This document shows positions 37,338 to 46,790 of a DNA stretch of 64,000 nt, piece after piece. Source of the stretch: Nitrospirota bacterium (lineage in GTDB: Bacteria; Nitrospirota; JACRHL01); the NCBI GenBank assembly GCA_029858285.1, contig JAOUFN010000009.1, forward strand, positions 26,637-90,636, read 5' to 3'. Within the stretch, counting starts at the first letter, position 1; each line of letters opens with the position of its first letter. Under the pieces are notes generated by a model. That model made no database searches and was not told where the DNA came from. It saw nothing but the letters and a program-made list of their open reading frames with translations. The translations under genes were made by a program, and so were the position numbers.

Positions 37338-37904
37338 GTGTCCGCCGCCACCACTATCCGGCAGGTGAAGGGCGTCCTTGCGCCGCCCGCGCAGCGCGGG
37401 TTCACCCTGCTGGAACTGATGCTGGTGATCTTCATCATGGGAATGGTGGCGGCTCTGGTATTCCCGCGTATCCCCAACATGGGTGGCGGCAATCTCAAAC
37501 ACGAAGTGCGGGCCCTGTCCGGGTACATTGGTGGCCTGTATGCGGAGGCCACGTTTACCCGCAAGCCCCACCGCCTGGTTTTCGATTTGGATACCCAGAG
37601 CTACTGGGCCGAATCCGGTCTGCCGCCAGCCGAACCGGGAGGGGCGGTGAGCTATGGCCCGGTGGACCACACCTTTCTGCACCCGGTGGAACTGCCTCAG
37701 GGGGTCAAGATGCTGGATGTGGAGGTGCCGTTGCGGGGCAAGCGCTCCGATGGCCACGCCTTCACCTACTTCAGTCCACTGGGGCGGGCCGACTATGCCG
37801 TGGTCCACATGCGTTCGGGAAATGAAACAGTGACCCTAGAGGTGAATCCCTTCTCAGGCCGGGTGGTGGTGGTGGATGGCTATGTGGAGGCATCCGGAAA
37901 ATGA
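37338..37904 (+). CDS. gspH: Minor pseudopilin GspH
   Basis: A 188-residue minor pseudopilin. The prepilin site is G/FTLLELMLVIFIMGMVAAL with Glu at +5, followed by an Ala/Val-rich helix and a beta-rich globular domain (YFSPLGRADYAVVHMRSG, VTLEVNPFSGRVVVVDG) typical of GspH/FimT proteins. GTG 37338 lies three bases after gspG. The stop overlaps gspI. Confidence 0.92.
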   Translation: MSAATTIRQVKGVLAPPAQRGFTLLELMLVIFIMGMVAALVFPRIPNMGGGNLKHEVRALSGYIGGLYAEATFTRKPHRLVFDLDTQSYWAESGLPPAEPGGAVSYGPVDHTFLHPVELPQGVKMLDVEVPLRGKRSDGHAFTYFSPLGRADYAVVHMRSGNETVTLEVNPFSGRVVVVDGYVEASGK

Positions 37905-38272
37905 TGCGTCAGCAGGCCATGGAACGCGGCTTCACCCTGCTCGAAGTGATGGTTTCGGTAGCCATTATCAGTACCGCGCTGGTGGCGCTGTTGGGGCTGC
38001 GTAACCGCGATGTGCAGATGCAGGCCCATTCACGGGAACTCACCCACGCAACTTTGCTGGCGCGCAATCTGATGTTCGAGACCGGACAGGATGATTCACT
38101 CACCGTGGGCTACATGGAGGGCAATTTTGGTGAAGGGGTGCCGTTTGTGTGGAAGCGCACGGTGAATGCTTTTTTGATCGAACGGGTGTACCAGGTGGAT
38201 GTGTCCGTCGAGTGGGTCGGCAACAACCACCTGAATTTGACCGGCTTCGTCGAGGCGCCCCCCCCGAAATGA
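37901..38272 (+). CDS. gspI: Minor pseudopilin GspI
   Basis: A 123-residue minor pseudopilin. A short leader precedes G/FTLLEVMVSVAIISTALVAL with Glu at +5; HATLLARNLMFE and VSVEWVGNNHLNLTGF fit GspI. It overlaps gspH by ATGA and gspJ in the same way. Confidence 0.93.
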   Translation: MMRQQAMERGFTLLEVMVSVAIISTALVALLGLRNRDVQMQAHSRELTHATLLARNLMFETGQDDSLTVGYMEGNFGEGVPFVWKRTVNAFLIERVYQVDVSVEWVGNNHLNLTGFVEAPPPK

Positions 38273-38913
38273 GGCACACACGGGGTTTTACACTGATCGA
38301 GGTGCTGCTGGCAGTGGCCATCCTGGCGGTGGTGGTGGGCATGTTGTATCGCACCCTGAGCCAGTCGAGCGAGGCCGTGCGCCACATGGAGGTTACGGCG
38401 GAGCAGTACCGCATGGGCCGCCTGGTATTGTCGCGTATCACCGACCAGTTAATGAGCGTTTATTATCGTGCAGGGGATTCCGGCGACGTGTTTCGTGGCG
38501 AAAGCATCCAGGGCGACCGGGGACTGGACGCGGATCTGCTGGAATTCGACAGCCTTTCCGCATCGGTCCCCGAGGAGGGGGCGGGCTCCTGGCATGCGCG
38601 CATTTCCTACCAGTTGAAGGATGGTCGCCTTATGCTGTCGGAAGTTTCGGACCTGCCCCCGGTGGGGGCCACCTATCCGGTGGCCGAAGGTTTGGCCGGT
38701 TTTCGGGTACGCTATCTGGAGCCGGACAACGACCTGTGGGTGGATGAGTGGGTGGGGCAGTCACGCTTGCCCAAGGCGGTGGAGGTGACATTGATATTTC
38801 CCGGCCAGCGCCCGCTGGGTGAAGACCAACTGGACGGTGGTCGTGCAGACAGCGACGAGGCGGCCCTGCTGACGCTGTCTGCCGTGACCCGGATTCCGAT
38901 GGGAGAAGGATAA
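38269..38913 (+). CDS. gspJ: Minor pseudopilin GspJ
   Basis: A 214-residue minor pseudopilin. The leader is only six residues (MRHTRG/FTLIEVLLAVAIL) with Glu at +5. The globular part (GFRVRYLEPDNDLWVDEW, PKAVEVTLIF) matches the GspJ tail. ATG 38269 overlaps the gspI stop. GspK, the tip partner normally next, is not encoded here. Confidence 0.92.
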   Translation: MRHTRGFTLIEVLLAVAILAVVVGMLYRTLSQSSEAVRHMEVTAEQYRMGRLVLSRITDQLMSVYYRAGDSGDVFRGESIQGDRGLDADLLEFDSLSASVPEEGAGSWHARISYQLKDGRLMLSEVSDLPPVGATYPVAEGLAGFRVRYLEPDNDLWVDEWVGQSRLPKAVEVTLIFPGQRPLGEDQLDGGRADSDEAALLTLSAVTRIPMGEG

Positions 38914-38916
38914 GCC

Positions 38917-39843
38917 GTGGCGAAGGACAAGGCCATGAAGATCGTCGGCTTTGCGGCCTATGTGCTGTTTGCCGTCCTGGTGTTCCTGTTGGGGCTGGTG
39001 ATTACCTTTCCGGTTCAGGAGGTGGCGCAGCGGGTGACCGCGCTGGCCTCTGATCGTACCGGGTGGCAGTTTCAGGTGCATGGGGTGCGCTGGGTACCGT
39101 TGGCAGAGCTGCGCATGGCGCGGCTGGACGCCACACCACCGAAGGGAGCTCCGGTCCGGGTGGAGCGGGTGAGTCTGAATTTTGCTCCCATGCGCCTGCG
39201 CGAGGGGGTAATCTCGGTGCAGCACGACATGCAGCTCTACGGCGGTGGTCTGGCCGGTCATCTGGACGTGGAAGGGCAGGGGGTGAACGCGGCCTATACC
39301 TGGAGCGGGAAGTGGCAGGGACTGGACCTGTCCACGGTGCCCCTGACCGCCCCTGGCGCCACTCCTGGTGGCTGGGTGGGAGGCATGACGGTTACCGGTC
39401 GCAGCAACCTGGATGGCTCCGCTGCGTGGCGCGGCCAGGAGGTATTGCGCGGCAACGGTCGCGCCACGGTGGATGCCCACAATCTGCTGCTGAAGGACCT
39501 GCTGACCCCGCTGGGAAAGCTCAACTTGCCCCTGGGAGAGGTGCAGGCCAAAATCGCCTGGCAACGCGGTCGCCTGGACGTGGAATCCTTGACCATGGAC
39601 GGCGATCTGCTCAAGGGGGAGGGGTCCGGGCGCATCACCGTGGGCAGCACGTCGCTCACCACCCGGCTGGACATGAAATTCCAGGCCACCCTGGGACCCG
39701 CATTTCCGATGCGCGACGTTGTTCGGGCTATGGTCAAGGCGGGTGATGGCCCGGTGAGCGTGGCGATTCGTGGCCCCATCGAGAGTCCGTCGGTGTACAT
39801 TAACAACGTGGCGCTGGACCAGTTGATGTTGAAGGGCGGCTGA
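38917..39843 (+). CDS. gspN: Type II secretion protein GspN-like
   Basis: A 308-residue protein with one N-terminal helix (VGFAAYVLFAVLVFLLGLVI, then TFPVQEV) and a long beta-rich periplasmic part (ERVSLNFAPMRLREGVISVQ, GHLDVEGQG, LPLGEVQAKIAWQRGRLDVE). This is the layout of the GspN/AsmA-like family seen in deltaproteobacterial-type secretion operons, where gspN sits among gspC-M. The membership call rests on layout and position, since the family is divergent. GTG 38917 is three bases after gspJ. It occupies the place of gspK. Confidence 0.75.
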   Translation: MAKDKAMKIVGFAAYVLFAVLVFLLGLVITFPVQEVAQRVTALASDRTGWQFQVHGVRWVPLAELRMARLDATPPKGAPVRVERVSLNFAPMRLREGVISVQHDMQLYGGGLAGHLDVEGQGVNAAYTWSGKWQGLDLSTVPLTAPGATPGGWVGGMTVTGRSNLDGSAAWRGQEVLRGNGRATVDAHNLLLKDLLTPLGKLNLPLGEVQAKIAWQRGRLDVESLTMDGDLLKGEGSGRITVGSTSLTTRLDMKFQATLGPAFPMRDVVRAMVKAGDGPVSVAIRGPIESPSVYINNVALDQLMLKGG

Positions 39844-39845
39844 CG

Positions 39846-41246
39846 ATGCGGAGTGTGATCGGTATACATGCGGCCGCCGCCGACGGTGGCCTGGCCCATG
39901 TGGCGCGCATGGGCGTGGGCATGAAGGGCAATGTGTTGCAGACCCTGGGGACGGAGTTGCAACCCCACGGCGGTGAGCCGGTGGCGGTGCTGGCCCGCAC
40001 CGCGGCTCTGCGCGAGGTGACGGTGCCTTTCACCGATGTGCGCAAGGCGGCGCAGGTGGCCCCTTACGAGGTAGAGGGCCATGTGCCCTTCGATATGGAC
40101 GAGGTTGTCACCTCCCTGGTGCGCCTGGACGGTGGGCCGGACAGTACCCGCCTGCTGGTGGGTGTGGCCCCCGAGGAACACATTGCCGACATCGTGGGGC
40201 AGTTTGGCGAGTCTGCCCGGCAGGTGCAAACCATCGTTCCGGAGCCCTACGCCCTGTTCTGTTTCGCCCGAGCCCTGGCTGGGGAGGAGGGGCCGGTTCT
40301 GTTTGTCGATGTACGTCGCGAACGGGTGCTGTTGCTGGCGATGGAGGGGCGCCGATGGATCGGCAGTCGCACCGTCAGTTGTCAGTGGGACGAGTCCGCC
40401 GAAACCGGGTTTCCGGCACACGTTTCCGCCGCCCTGAGGCGCGCAGCCCAATCCCTGTATGGCGGCAAGCGGGTGGCGGCGGGCATGGTAGTGACCGGAG
40501 AGGGCAACGGCCCGGACGGCAGCCCCACCCCCGAAACACAAACATCTCTGGCCGAATCCATGGGCCTGCCATTGCTGGAGATGGAATCTGCCCCCGGCTT
40601 TCAGGAGCTCTCCGCCGGGCACACGCCGGGGCAACTATCCGCTGCGGCCATCGCCATCGGCCTGTCCCTGGCAGGTGCTTCCCGCGGCTCCGAACTGAAT
40701 CTCCGGGCCGGGGCCTTCGCCTTGGGCACCCGGGGGGAGGTGGCGGTAATGCGGCGCGTGGTGGGCATTGGCGCAGCCCTGCTGGGTTTGTTGCTGGTGG
40801 TGTGGGTGGACGGTCTGGCGCGTGAGCACGCCACCCGGGTGCAACTGGATACGGTCAACACGGCCATGGAACTGGCCTATCGGGAAACCTTCCCCGGTGT
40901 CACCCGGGTGGTGGATCCGGTTGCGCAGGCGCGCACCGCTGTGTTGCAGATGCGCGCCCGCTGCCTGCTGTCCGGGTGTGGCGGGACCAGCGCCTTGGGG
41001 TTTTTGTCGGCGGTAAGCCGGGCGATTCCCGAGGATCTGACCATCGACGTGCGCGAATTTTCGGTGGACGGCGAAAAACTTCGCATGGAGGCCGAGGTGC
41101 TTTCCTTTGACGCCATCGATCAAGTCCGCGAACATATTGAGGCAGCGCCGGAGTTTTCCGACGTGAAAATCAGTGACGCGACCGCCACTCCCAAGGACAA
41201 CAAGGTCAAGTTCCGGGTCAGCGCCCTGCTTGCGGAAGGAACCTAG
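39846..41246 (+). CDS. gspL: Type II secretion inner-membrane protein GspL
   Basis: A 466-residue protein with a cytoplasmic actin-like (PilM/GspL) domain, a single membrane helix near 300-320 (VVGIGAALLGLLLVVWV) and a periplasmic ferredoxin-like end. Supporting phrases are REVTVPFTDVRKAAQVAPYE, VEGHVPFDMDEVV, EGPVLFVDVRRERVLLLAME and the C-terminal VREFSVDGEKLRMEAEVLSF, typical of GspL. It anchors GspE to the membrane with GspM. It starts two bases after gspN. Confidence 0.88.
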   Translation: MRSVIGIHAAAADGGLAHVARMGVGMKGNVLQTLGTELQPHGGEPVAVLARTAALREVTVPFTDVRKAAQVAPYEVEGHVPFDMDEVVTSLVRLDGGPDSTRLLVGVAPEEHIADIVGQFGESARQVQTIVPEPYALFCFARALAGEEGPVLFVDVRRERVLLLAMEGRRWIGSRTVSCQWDESAETGFPAHVSAALRRAAQSLYGGKRVAAGMVVTGEGNGPDGSPTPETQTSLAESMGLPLLEMESAPGFQELSAGHTPGQLSAAAIAIGLSLAGASRGSELNLRAGAFALGTRGEVAVMRRVVGIGAALLGLLLVVWVDGLAREHATRVQLDTVNTAMELAYRETFPGVTRVVDPVAQARTAVLQMRARCLLSGCGGTSALGFLSAVSRAIPEDLTIDVREFSVDGEKLRMEAEVLSFDAIDQVREHIEAAPEFSDVKISDATATPKDNKVKFRVSALLAEGT

Positions 41247-41255
41247 GTAGCCGCC

Positions 41256-41801
41256 ATGAACTGGATTATCGAATATTACCGGCAACTGGAATTCCGCGAA
41301 CGCCTGGTACTTGTGATCGGCGGCATGTCTGCGTGCGCAATGCTGGTGTGGGCGTTGGGCATTGACGCCGCCTACCAGAGCGCCAGTGGCAACCGGAAGA
41401 TGGTGGAGCGCAAACTCTCCTCGGCCCATGAACTGGGGCTGGTGCTGGACGAGTACCGCCGACTCAAGGCTCGTTCCGCAGGGGGCAGTGCCGCCCAGGC
41501 CAAGACCCCCAAGGGCTTTTCCTTGCTGTCGTTCATGGAGGGACTGGCGTCACAGGCGCAGGTAAAGGGCAACATCCGTTCCATGCGGCCGATCACCAGC
41601 GATGTGGCCGAGGGGGTGGTGGAGCAGGCAGTGGAGTTGCAGCTTACCAACGTGCGTCTGGAGCCAGTGGTGGAGATGCTCACCGAAGTGGAACGTTCCC
41701 CCCACGCCCTGCGCATCCGCCGACTGAACATGAAACGCCGTTTTTCCGATCCTGACCTGCTGGAAATTACTTTTACCGTGGCCCGTTACGAGGAGGCCTG
41801 A
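41256..41801 (+). CDS. gspM: Type II secretion protein GspM
   Basis: A 181-residue bitopic protein. A cytoplasmic stub (MNWIIEYYRQLEFRERLVLV) leads to one helix (GGMSACAMLVWALGI), a coiled-coil and a small periplasmic ferredoxin-like domain (VELQLTNVRLEPVVEMLTEV). Size and position fit GspM/PilO-like subunits that pair with GspL. It is the last secretion gene; gcvT begins five bases downstream. Confidence 0.88.
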   Translation: MNWIIEYYRQLEFRERLVLVIGGMSACAMLVWALGIDAAYQSASGNRKMVERKLSSAHELGLVLDEYRRLKARSAGGSAAQAKTPKGFSLLSFMEGLASQAQVKGNIRSMRPITSDVAEGVVEQAVELQLTNVRLEPVVEMLTEVERSPHALRIRRLNMKRRFSDPDLLEITFTVARYEEA

Positions 41802-41806
41802 CTCGA

Positions 41807-42892
41807 TTGCTGCGTACCCCATTGTTTGGGGCACACGAACACCTGAAAGCCCGTTTGACCGAGTTTGCCGGCTGGGAGATGCCGCTGTCCTATTCCGGGG
41901 TAGCGGCGGAACACCGGGCGGTGCGGGAATCATCAGGGGTGTTCGATCTGTGCCATATGGGTCGCCTGGTGCTGGAAGGCACCGGCGTTGCCCCGGTGCT
42001 GGAGCGGCTGGCTCCTTCCCGCATCGCCACACTGCGCCCTGGGCGTGCCCGCTACACGGTGATCCTGAATGGGGATGGGGGCATCGTGGACGACGTGATC
42101 GTCACCCGTGAGTCCGACACCCGCTATCACCTGTGCGTGAATGCGGTTAACCGGGAGCGGGTGGTGGACCTGTTGCGGAAGACTGCTGATGGCGGCGATA
42201 CCCGGGTGGCCGACCTCACCCTGGAAACTGCGCAGATCGCGGTGCAGGGGCCGGACAGCGCCGAGCTGGTGCGCCCGCTGCTGGCGGGAGCCGATTTCCC
42301 CGCCTACATGCATACCGTGCGGGGGGAGTGGGAAGGCCAGGAAATCGTCGTTTCCCGCACCGGATATACCGGGGAGCTTGGAGTGGAACTGTTCCTCCCC
42401 GCCGCCGCCGCGCCATCCCTGTGGCAGCGTCTGGTAGAAGAGGCGGTGCCCTGTGGTCTGGGCGCGCGAGACACCCTGCGTCTGGAGGCAGGTTATCCGC
42501 TCTACGGTCATGAGCTTACTGAATCCGTCACGCCGGTGGCGGCGGGTATCGGCTGGGTGGTGGACTGGTCGCGTTCCGACCTTCCCGCCCGCGCCCGACT
42601 GGAGCGGGACCGCAAGGCACCGGAACAGCTTTTGTGCGGCTTTTCCCTGAGCGCACCGGGGGTGCCTCGGGACGGTTTCCCGGTGTTTCTGGACGGCCGC
42701 TCGGTGGGGGTGGTGACCAGTGGCAACATGGGCATTTCGGTGGGCCACGGCATCGGGATGACCTGGTTGCCCGCCGCCCACACCGATCCTGGCAACGCCA
42801 TTGAGATAGAAATCCGTGGTCGACGCATCCCCGCCGTAGTGGAACAGCCGCCGTTCTACACCCGTGGAACGGTGCGTCAGTCGGTGGACTGA
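41807..42892 (+). CDS. gcvT: Glycine cleavage system T protein (aminomethyltransferase)
   Basis: A 361-residue enzyme that takes the aminomethyl group from lipoyl-GcvH and gives methylene-THF and ammonia. Family landmarks: LFGAHEHLKARLTEFAGWEM, GVFDLCHMGRLVLEG, NGDGGIVDDVIV, VSRTGYTGELGVELFL and CGLGARDTLRLEAGYPLYGH, which holds the folate-binding acid region. The start is TTG 41807, supported by AGGAGG ten bases earlier at the end of gspM. It is followed after one base by gcvPA. Confidence 0.97.
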   Translation: MLRTPLFGAHEHLKARLTEFAGWEMPLSYSGVAAEHRAVRESSGVFDLCHMGRLVLEGTGVAPVLERLAPSRIATLRPGRARYTVILNGDGGIVDDVIVTRESDTRYHLCVNAVNRERVVDLLRKTADGGDTRVADLTLETAQIAVQGPDSAELVRPLLAGADFPAYMHTVRGEWEGQEIVVSRTGYTGELGVELFLPAAAAPSLWQRLVEEAVPCGLGARDTLRLEAGYPLYGHELTESVTPVAAGIGWVVDWSRSDLPARARLERDRKAPEQLLCGFSLSAPGVPRDGFPVFLDGRSVGVVTSGNMGISVGHGIGMTWLPAAHTDPGNAIEIEIRGRRIPAVVEQPPFYTRGTVRQSVD

Positions 42893-42893
42893 C

Positions 42894-44255
42894 GTGGATT
42901 TCGTTCCGCATACCCCCGAGGACGAAGCGCGCATGCTGGCGGCCATCGGCGTGGCGCGTTTTGACGACCTGCTGGCAGATGTGCCCGCCGAGCTGCGCCA
43001 CAGCGCGCGCCCGGACTTGCCCGACGGCCTGCCGGAGATGGAGGTGTGGGGGCACTTTCAGGCGCTGGCGCGGCAGAACCACACCGGCGTCTGCTTTCGC
43101 GGCGCGGGCAGTTACGACCACTATATCCCGGCGGTGGTGCCCACGCTCCTGTCCCGCTCCGAGTTTCTCACCGGCTACACGCCGTACCAGGCAGAACTGT
43201 CCCAGGGGATGCTCACCAGCATTTATGAGTATCAGTCCCACGTCTGTCGGCTGACCGGCATGGAGGTGGCCTCCGCCTCCATGTACGACGGTGCCTCGGC
43301 GTTGGCGGAGGCGGCATTGATGGCCATGCGCCTGACCGGCCGGAAGCGCCTGCTCATCTCCGAGGGAGTGCATCCGCGTTACCGCGAGGTGGTGGCCACA
43401 TACCTGTCCGGGCTGGACGCCGAACTGGTGGCGGTTCCCCTGACAGACGGGGTTACCGATCCGGCCACGCTGGCGGCGAGAACCGACGTCACTTGTGCCG
43501 GGGTGCTGGTGCAAAACCCCAATTTTCTGGGGCGCATTGAAGACCTTAAAACGCTAGGGGAGGCGGTGGGGCAGGGCGAGGCCGACCCGCTGCTGGTGGT
43601 GGTTGCCAACCCCATTGCCATGGGGGTGCTGGCGGCTCCTGGCGACTGTGGCGCCGCGATTGTGGTGGGGGAGGGGCAACCCATGGGGGTGCCCATGGCG
43701 TTCGGGGGGCCGGGTGTGGGGTTTTTTGCCACCCGCATGCGGCACATCCGTCAGATGCCGGGGCGACTGGTGGGGCGTACCGTCGACGCCCAGGGGCGCG
43801 AGGGTTTTTGTTTGACCTTCCAGACCCGCGAACAGCACATCCGGCGCGAAAAGGCCACCTCCAACATTTGCTCCAATCAGGCTCTGCTGGCGCTGGCCAA
43901 TACCATTTACCTTTCGGCCCTCGGGCCACAGGGGCTCGCGCGCACTGCCGCACTGTGCCATGCACGGGCGGTGGAACTGGCGCAGCTCATCGCGGGTCCC
44001 GATGGAATCGAGGGCTGGAGCATGGCGTTTGGCAGCCCGGGCGACGGGGGCTTTTTCCACGAATTTGCGGTGCGTCCCCCCCTTGCTCCGGCGGAGGTCA
44101 ACCAACGGCTGGCCAGGCATGGCATCCTGGGGGGCGCCGAACTGGGCCGGTTTGATCCTCAATGGGATGGCTTGCTGCTGTTCTGCACCACCGAGCGGCG
44201 TACCCGGGAGGAGGTGGCGCAACTCGCGTCACTGCTGAGGGAGATGACGCCGTGA
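42894..44255 (+). CDS. gcvPA: Glycine dehydrogenase (decarboxylating) subunit 1
   Basis: A 453-residue N-terminal half of glycine decarboxylase, which with GcvPB forms the P protein that transfers the aminomethyl group of glycine to GcvH. Signature sequences: FVPHTPEDEARMLAAIGV, FRGAGSYDHYIPAVV, TPYQAELSQGMLTSIYEYQS, VASASMYDGASALAEA and REQHIRREKATSNICSNQAL. GTG 42894 follows gcvT by one base. The stop overlaps the NUDIX start. Confidence 0.97.
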   Translation: MDFVPHTPEDEARMLAAIGVARFDDLLADVPAELRHSARPDLPDGLPEMEVWGHFQALARQNHTGVCFRGAGSYDHYIPAVVPTLLSRSEFLTGYTPYQAELSQGMLTSIYEYQSHVCRLTGMEVASASMYDGASALAEAALMAMRLTGRKRLLISEGVHPRYREVVATYLSGLDAELVAVPLTDGVTDPATLAARTDVTCAGVLVQNPNFLGRIEDLKTLGEAVGQGEADPLLVVVANPIAMGVLAAPGDCGAAIVVGEGQPMGVPMAFGGPGVGFFATRMRHIRQMPGRLVGRTVDAQGREGFCLTFQTREQHIRREKATSNICSNQALLALANTIYLSALGPQGLARTAALCHARAVELAQLIAGPDGIEGWSMAFGSPGDGGFFHEFAVRPPLAPAEVNQRLARHGILGGAELGRFDPQWDGLLLFCTTERRTREEVAQLASLLREMTP

Positions 44256-44836
44256 GCGGGGCGCGGGAGTTGTCCGTCACCCGGCTGCACAGTGGCCGCA
44301 TCGTGACCCTCGACATGGTTGAAGTGGCCCTGCCGAACGGGGCCACCACGCGGCTGGAAATCGTCCACCACCCGGGGGCCTCCGCCGTGGTGCCCCTGCA
44401 CCCGAATCAGGACGTGACACTGGTGCATCAATACCGGCACGCGGCGGGCGGTTTTTTGTACGAAATCCCCGCCGGTCTGTTGCACCCCGGGGAGGATTCG
44501 GCGGACTGTGCCCGGCGGGAACTGGCCGAGGAGACCGGGCTTTCTGCCAACGGCCTGGAGCCTCTTACCGCCTACCACACCACTCCGGGTTTTTCGGATG
44601 AGGTCATCCACCTGTTTTTGGCCACGGAGCTGACGGACGGGGAGCAGAACCTGGACCACGACGAGGTGCTGCAAGTGGTGCGCATGCCCCTGGACGACGC
44701 CTTGGCTGGTATCCGTTCCGGCGCGATCACCGACGGCAAGACCATTGTGGCCCTTCTGCTCACTGCCGAGCGGTTGCGGGAGCAGTCCCGAACTACTACG
44801 GGCGGCGGAAAATACGGAAAATACGGGAAGCAGTAG
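44252..44836 (+). CDS. NUDIX hydrolase, ADP-ribose pyrophosphatase-like
   Basis: A 194-residue NUDIX enzyme. The box is complete: GLLHPGEDSADCARRELAEE followed by TGL, matching G-x5-E-x7-REUxEExGU. HHPGASAVVPLHPNQDVTLV and YEIPAGLL before it resemble ADP-ribose/ADP-sugar pyrophosphatases. It begins at GTG 44252 (overlap GTGA with gcvPA) and ends directly before gcvPB, splitting the two halves of glycine decarboxylase. The C-terminus is basic and has a short GKYGKYGK repeat. Substrate and any link to glycine cleavage are unknown. Confidence 0.92.
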   Translation: MSGARELSVTRLHSGRIVTLDMVEVALPNGATTRLEIVHHPGASAVVPLHPNQDVTLVHQYRHAAGGFLYEIPAGLLHPGEDSADCARRELAEETGLSANGLEPLTAYHTTPGFSDEVIHLFLATELTDGEQNLDHDEVLQVVRMPLDDALAGIRSGAITDGKTIVALLLTAERLREQSRTTTGGGKYGKYGKQ

Positions 44837-46303
44837 ATGTCGCGCGCACTGACCATTTACGACCACCAGTCGGCGGGCCGCCCCGGACGGCGCGGGCCGG
44901 AGCCCCCCGCCGGGGCGCTGGCGGATATTCCGGCGCACCTGTTGCGCCCCGAGCCACCGCAACTGCCGGAAGTGGACGAACTGGGGGTGGTGCGCCACTA
45001 CACGGCCCTGTCGCACCGTACCTATTCCATCACCCGGGGGTTCTATCCCTTGGGATCATGCACCATGAAGTACAACCCCGCCATCAACGAGATGGTGGCG
45101 GCGCTGCCGGGCTTTTCCGGGCTGCACCCGGACGCCCCGGCAGAATATTCCCAGGGCACCCTGGAACTGATGTGGCATCTGGAGCGAGCCTTGTGCGCCA
45201 TCACCGGGCTGTACCGGGTCACGCTGCAGCCGGCGGCGGGGGCGCATGGGGAGTTTTGCGGCATGCTGCTGTTCCGCGCCTGGCATCGGGCGCAGGGACG
45301 GAACCCGACCTATGTGGTGGTGCCGGACTCCGCCCACGGCACCAACCCGGCCTCGGCGGCACTGGCCGGGTATCAGGTCAAGGTGGTGCGCTCCGGACCC
45401 GACGGTCTGGTGGACGGCAACCATCTGGCCGAGATTGTGGACGCCGACTGTGCCGGTCTGATGCTCACCAACCCCAACACCCTGGGGCTGTTTGAGCGGG
45501 ATATCCGGCGCATTGCCAATATCGTCCACGATGCCGGGGGGCTGGTCTACATGGACGGCGCCAACCTCAATGCCCTGCTGGGCATCGCTCGCTCCGGGGA
45601 CATGGGGGTGGACGTGCTGCACATGAACCTGCATAAAACCTTTGCCACCCCTCACGGGGGGGGCGGCCCCGGCGCCGGACCGGTGGCGGTGGCGGAGCGT
45701 CTGGCGCCGTTCCTGCCCCGGCCCACGGTGGAGCGGGATGCCGACGGGGGGTTTTACCTGGATTACGATCGTCCCCATTCCATCGGGCGCCTGCACGCCG
45801 CCCACGGCAACGTGGGGGTGCTGGTGCGGGCGTATTGTTACATCGTAGCTTTGGGGGGCAATGGCCTGTGTCGCGTATCGCGCACCGCCGTGCTGTCGGC
45901 CAACTACCTGCGCGCACGCCTGCGCGGCGTGTTCCCCATCGCCCACGACCGGCCGTGCATGCACGAGTTCGTGCTGTCCCTGCGCAATCTGCGCGAACAG
46001 GGGCTGCACGCGTGGGACGTATGCAAGCGGCTGATGGATTTCGGGGTCCACCCGCCCACGGTCGGGTTTCCCATCAACGTGCCCGAATCACTGATGATCG
46101 AAACCCCGGAAACAGAGCCGCCGGAGATGCTGGACCGTTTTGCCGACGCCCTCATCCAGATCGCCCGCGAGGCTCGGGACACGCCGGACATGGTATCCTC
46201 CGCCCCTCATACTACGGTCATTGGCAGGCTGGACGAGGCTCGGGCGGTCCGCCAGCCGGATTTGTGCTGGAAACCCCGACCGCAACAAAACCCGGAGGAT
46301 TGA
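44837..46303 (+). CDS. gcvPB: Glycine dehydrogenase (decarboxylating) subunit 2
   Basis: A 488-residue PLP-bearing half of glycine decarboxylase. Landmarks: [73 protein letters not shown], and the PLP lysine in [38 protein letters not shown] and [15 protein letters not shown] complete the family pattern. ATG 44837 abuts the NUDIX stop. gcvH, the lipoyl carrier needed by all three enzymes, is not nearby. Confidence 0.97.
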   Translation: MSRALTIYDHQSAGRPGRRGPEPPAGALADIPAHLLRPEPPQLPEVDELGVVRHYTALSHRTYSITRGFYPLGSCTMKYNPAINEMVAALPGFSGLHPDAPAEYSQGTLELMWHLERALCAITGLYRVTLQPAAGAHGEFCGMLLFRAWHRAQGRNPTYVVVPDSAHGTNPASAALAGYQVKVVRSGPDGLVDGNHLAEIVDADCAGLMLTNPNTLGLFERDIRRIANIVHDAGGLVYMDGANLNALLGIARSGDMGVDVLHMNLHKTFATPHGGGGPGAGPVAVAERLAPFLPRPTVERDADGGFYLDYDRPHSIGRLHAAHGNVGVLVRAYCYIVALGGNGLCRVSRTAVLSANYLRARLRGVFPIAHDRPCMHEFVLSLRNLREQGLHAWDVCKRLMDFGVHPPTVGFPINVPESLMIETPETEPPEMLDRFADALIQIAREARDTPDMVSSAPHTTVIGRLDEARAVRQPDLCWKPRPQQNPED

Positions 46304-46304
46304 A

Positions 46305-46790
46305 GTGAGCGACGCGGAGGCGGTCCACATTTTTACCGACGGAGCCTGTTCCGGAAATCCGGGGCCGGGTGGCTACGGGGCGCTGTTGCGTGCCGGTGGC
46401 CGCGACAGGGAACTGATCGGCTACAGCCCGGCCACCACCAACAACCGCATGGAACTGCTGGCCGCGATCCGCGGCCTGGAGGCCTTGAACGGGGCTCGTC
46501 GTGTGGTGGTCACCACCGATTCCAAGTATGTCCGCGACGGCATTACCAGCTGGATTCACAACTGGAAGCGCAACGGCTGGCGCACTGCCGCAAAAAAACC
46601 GGTCAAGAACGCCGACCTGTGGCAGGCGTTGGACAAGCAGCGCGAACTGCACCAGGTGACCTTCAAGTGGGTGGAGGGGCACGCCGGGCATCCGGAAAAT
46701 GAACACGCCGACCGTCTGGCGCGGGAGGGCATTGTCCGGGGACAGGCGGGAAAACTTGTGGCGGATCCCATGGGGGAGGCCACCCCGTGA
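46305..46790 (+). CDS. rnhA: Ribonuclease HI
   Basis: A 161-residue enzyme that cuts RNA in RNA-DNA hybrids. The four carboxylates are visible: Asp in [18 protein letters not shown], Glu in [13 protein letters not shown], Asp in [13 protein letters not shown] and the last Asp in [13 protein letters not shown], with the flexible-loop His in [11 protein letters not shown]. The basic handle [20 protein letters not shown] is present. GTG 46305 is preceded by GGAGG. It is one base after gcvPB and overlaps the next gene (GTGA). Confidence 0.97.
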   Translation: MSDAEAVHIFTDGACSGNPGPGGYGALLRAGGRDRELIGYSPATTNNRMELLAAIRGLEALNGARRVVVTTDSKYVRDGITSWIHNWKRNGWRTAAKKPVKNADLWQALDKQRELHQVTFKWVEGHAGHPENEHADRLAREGIVRGQAGKLVADPMGEATP

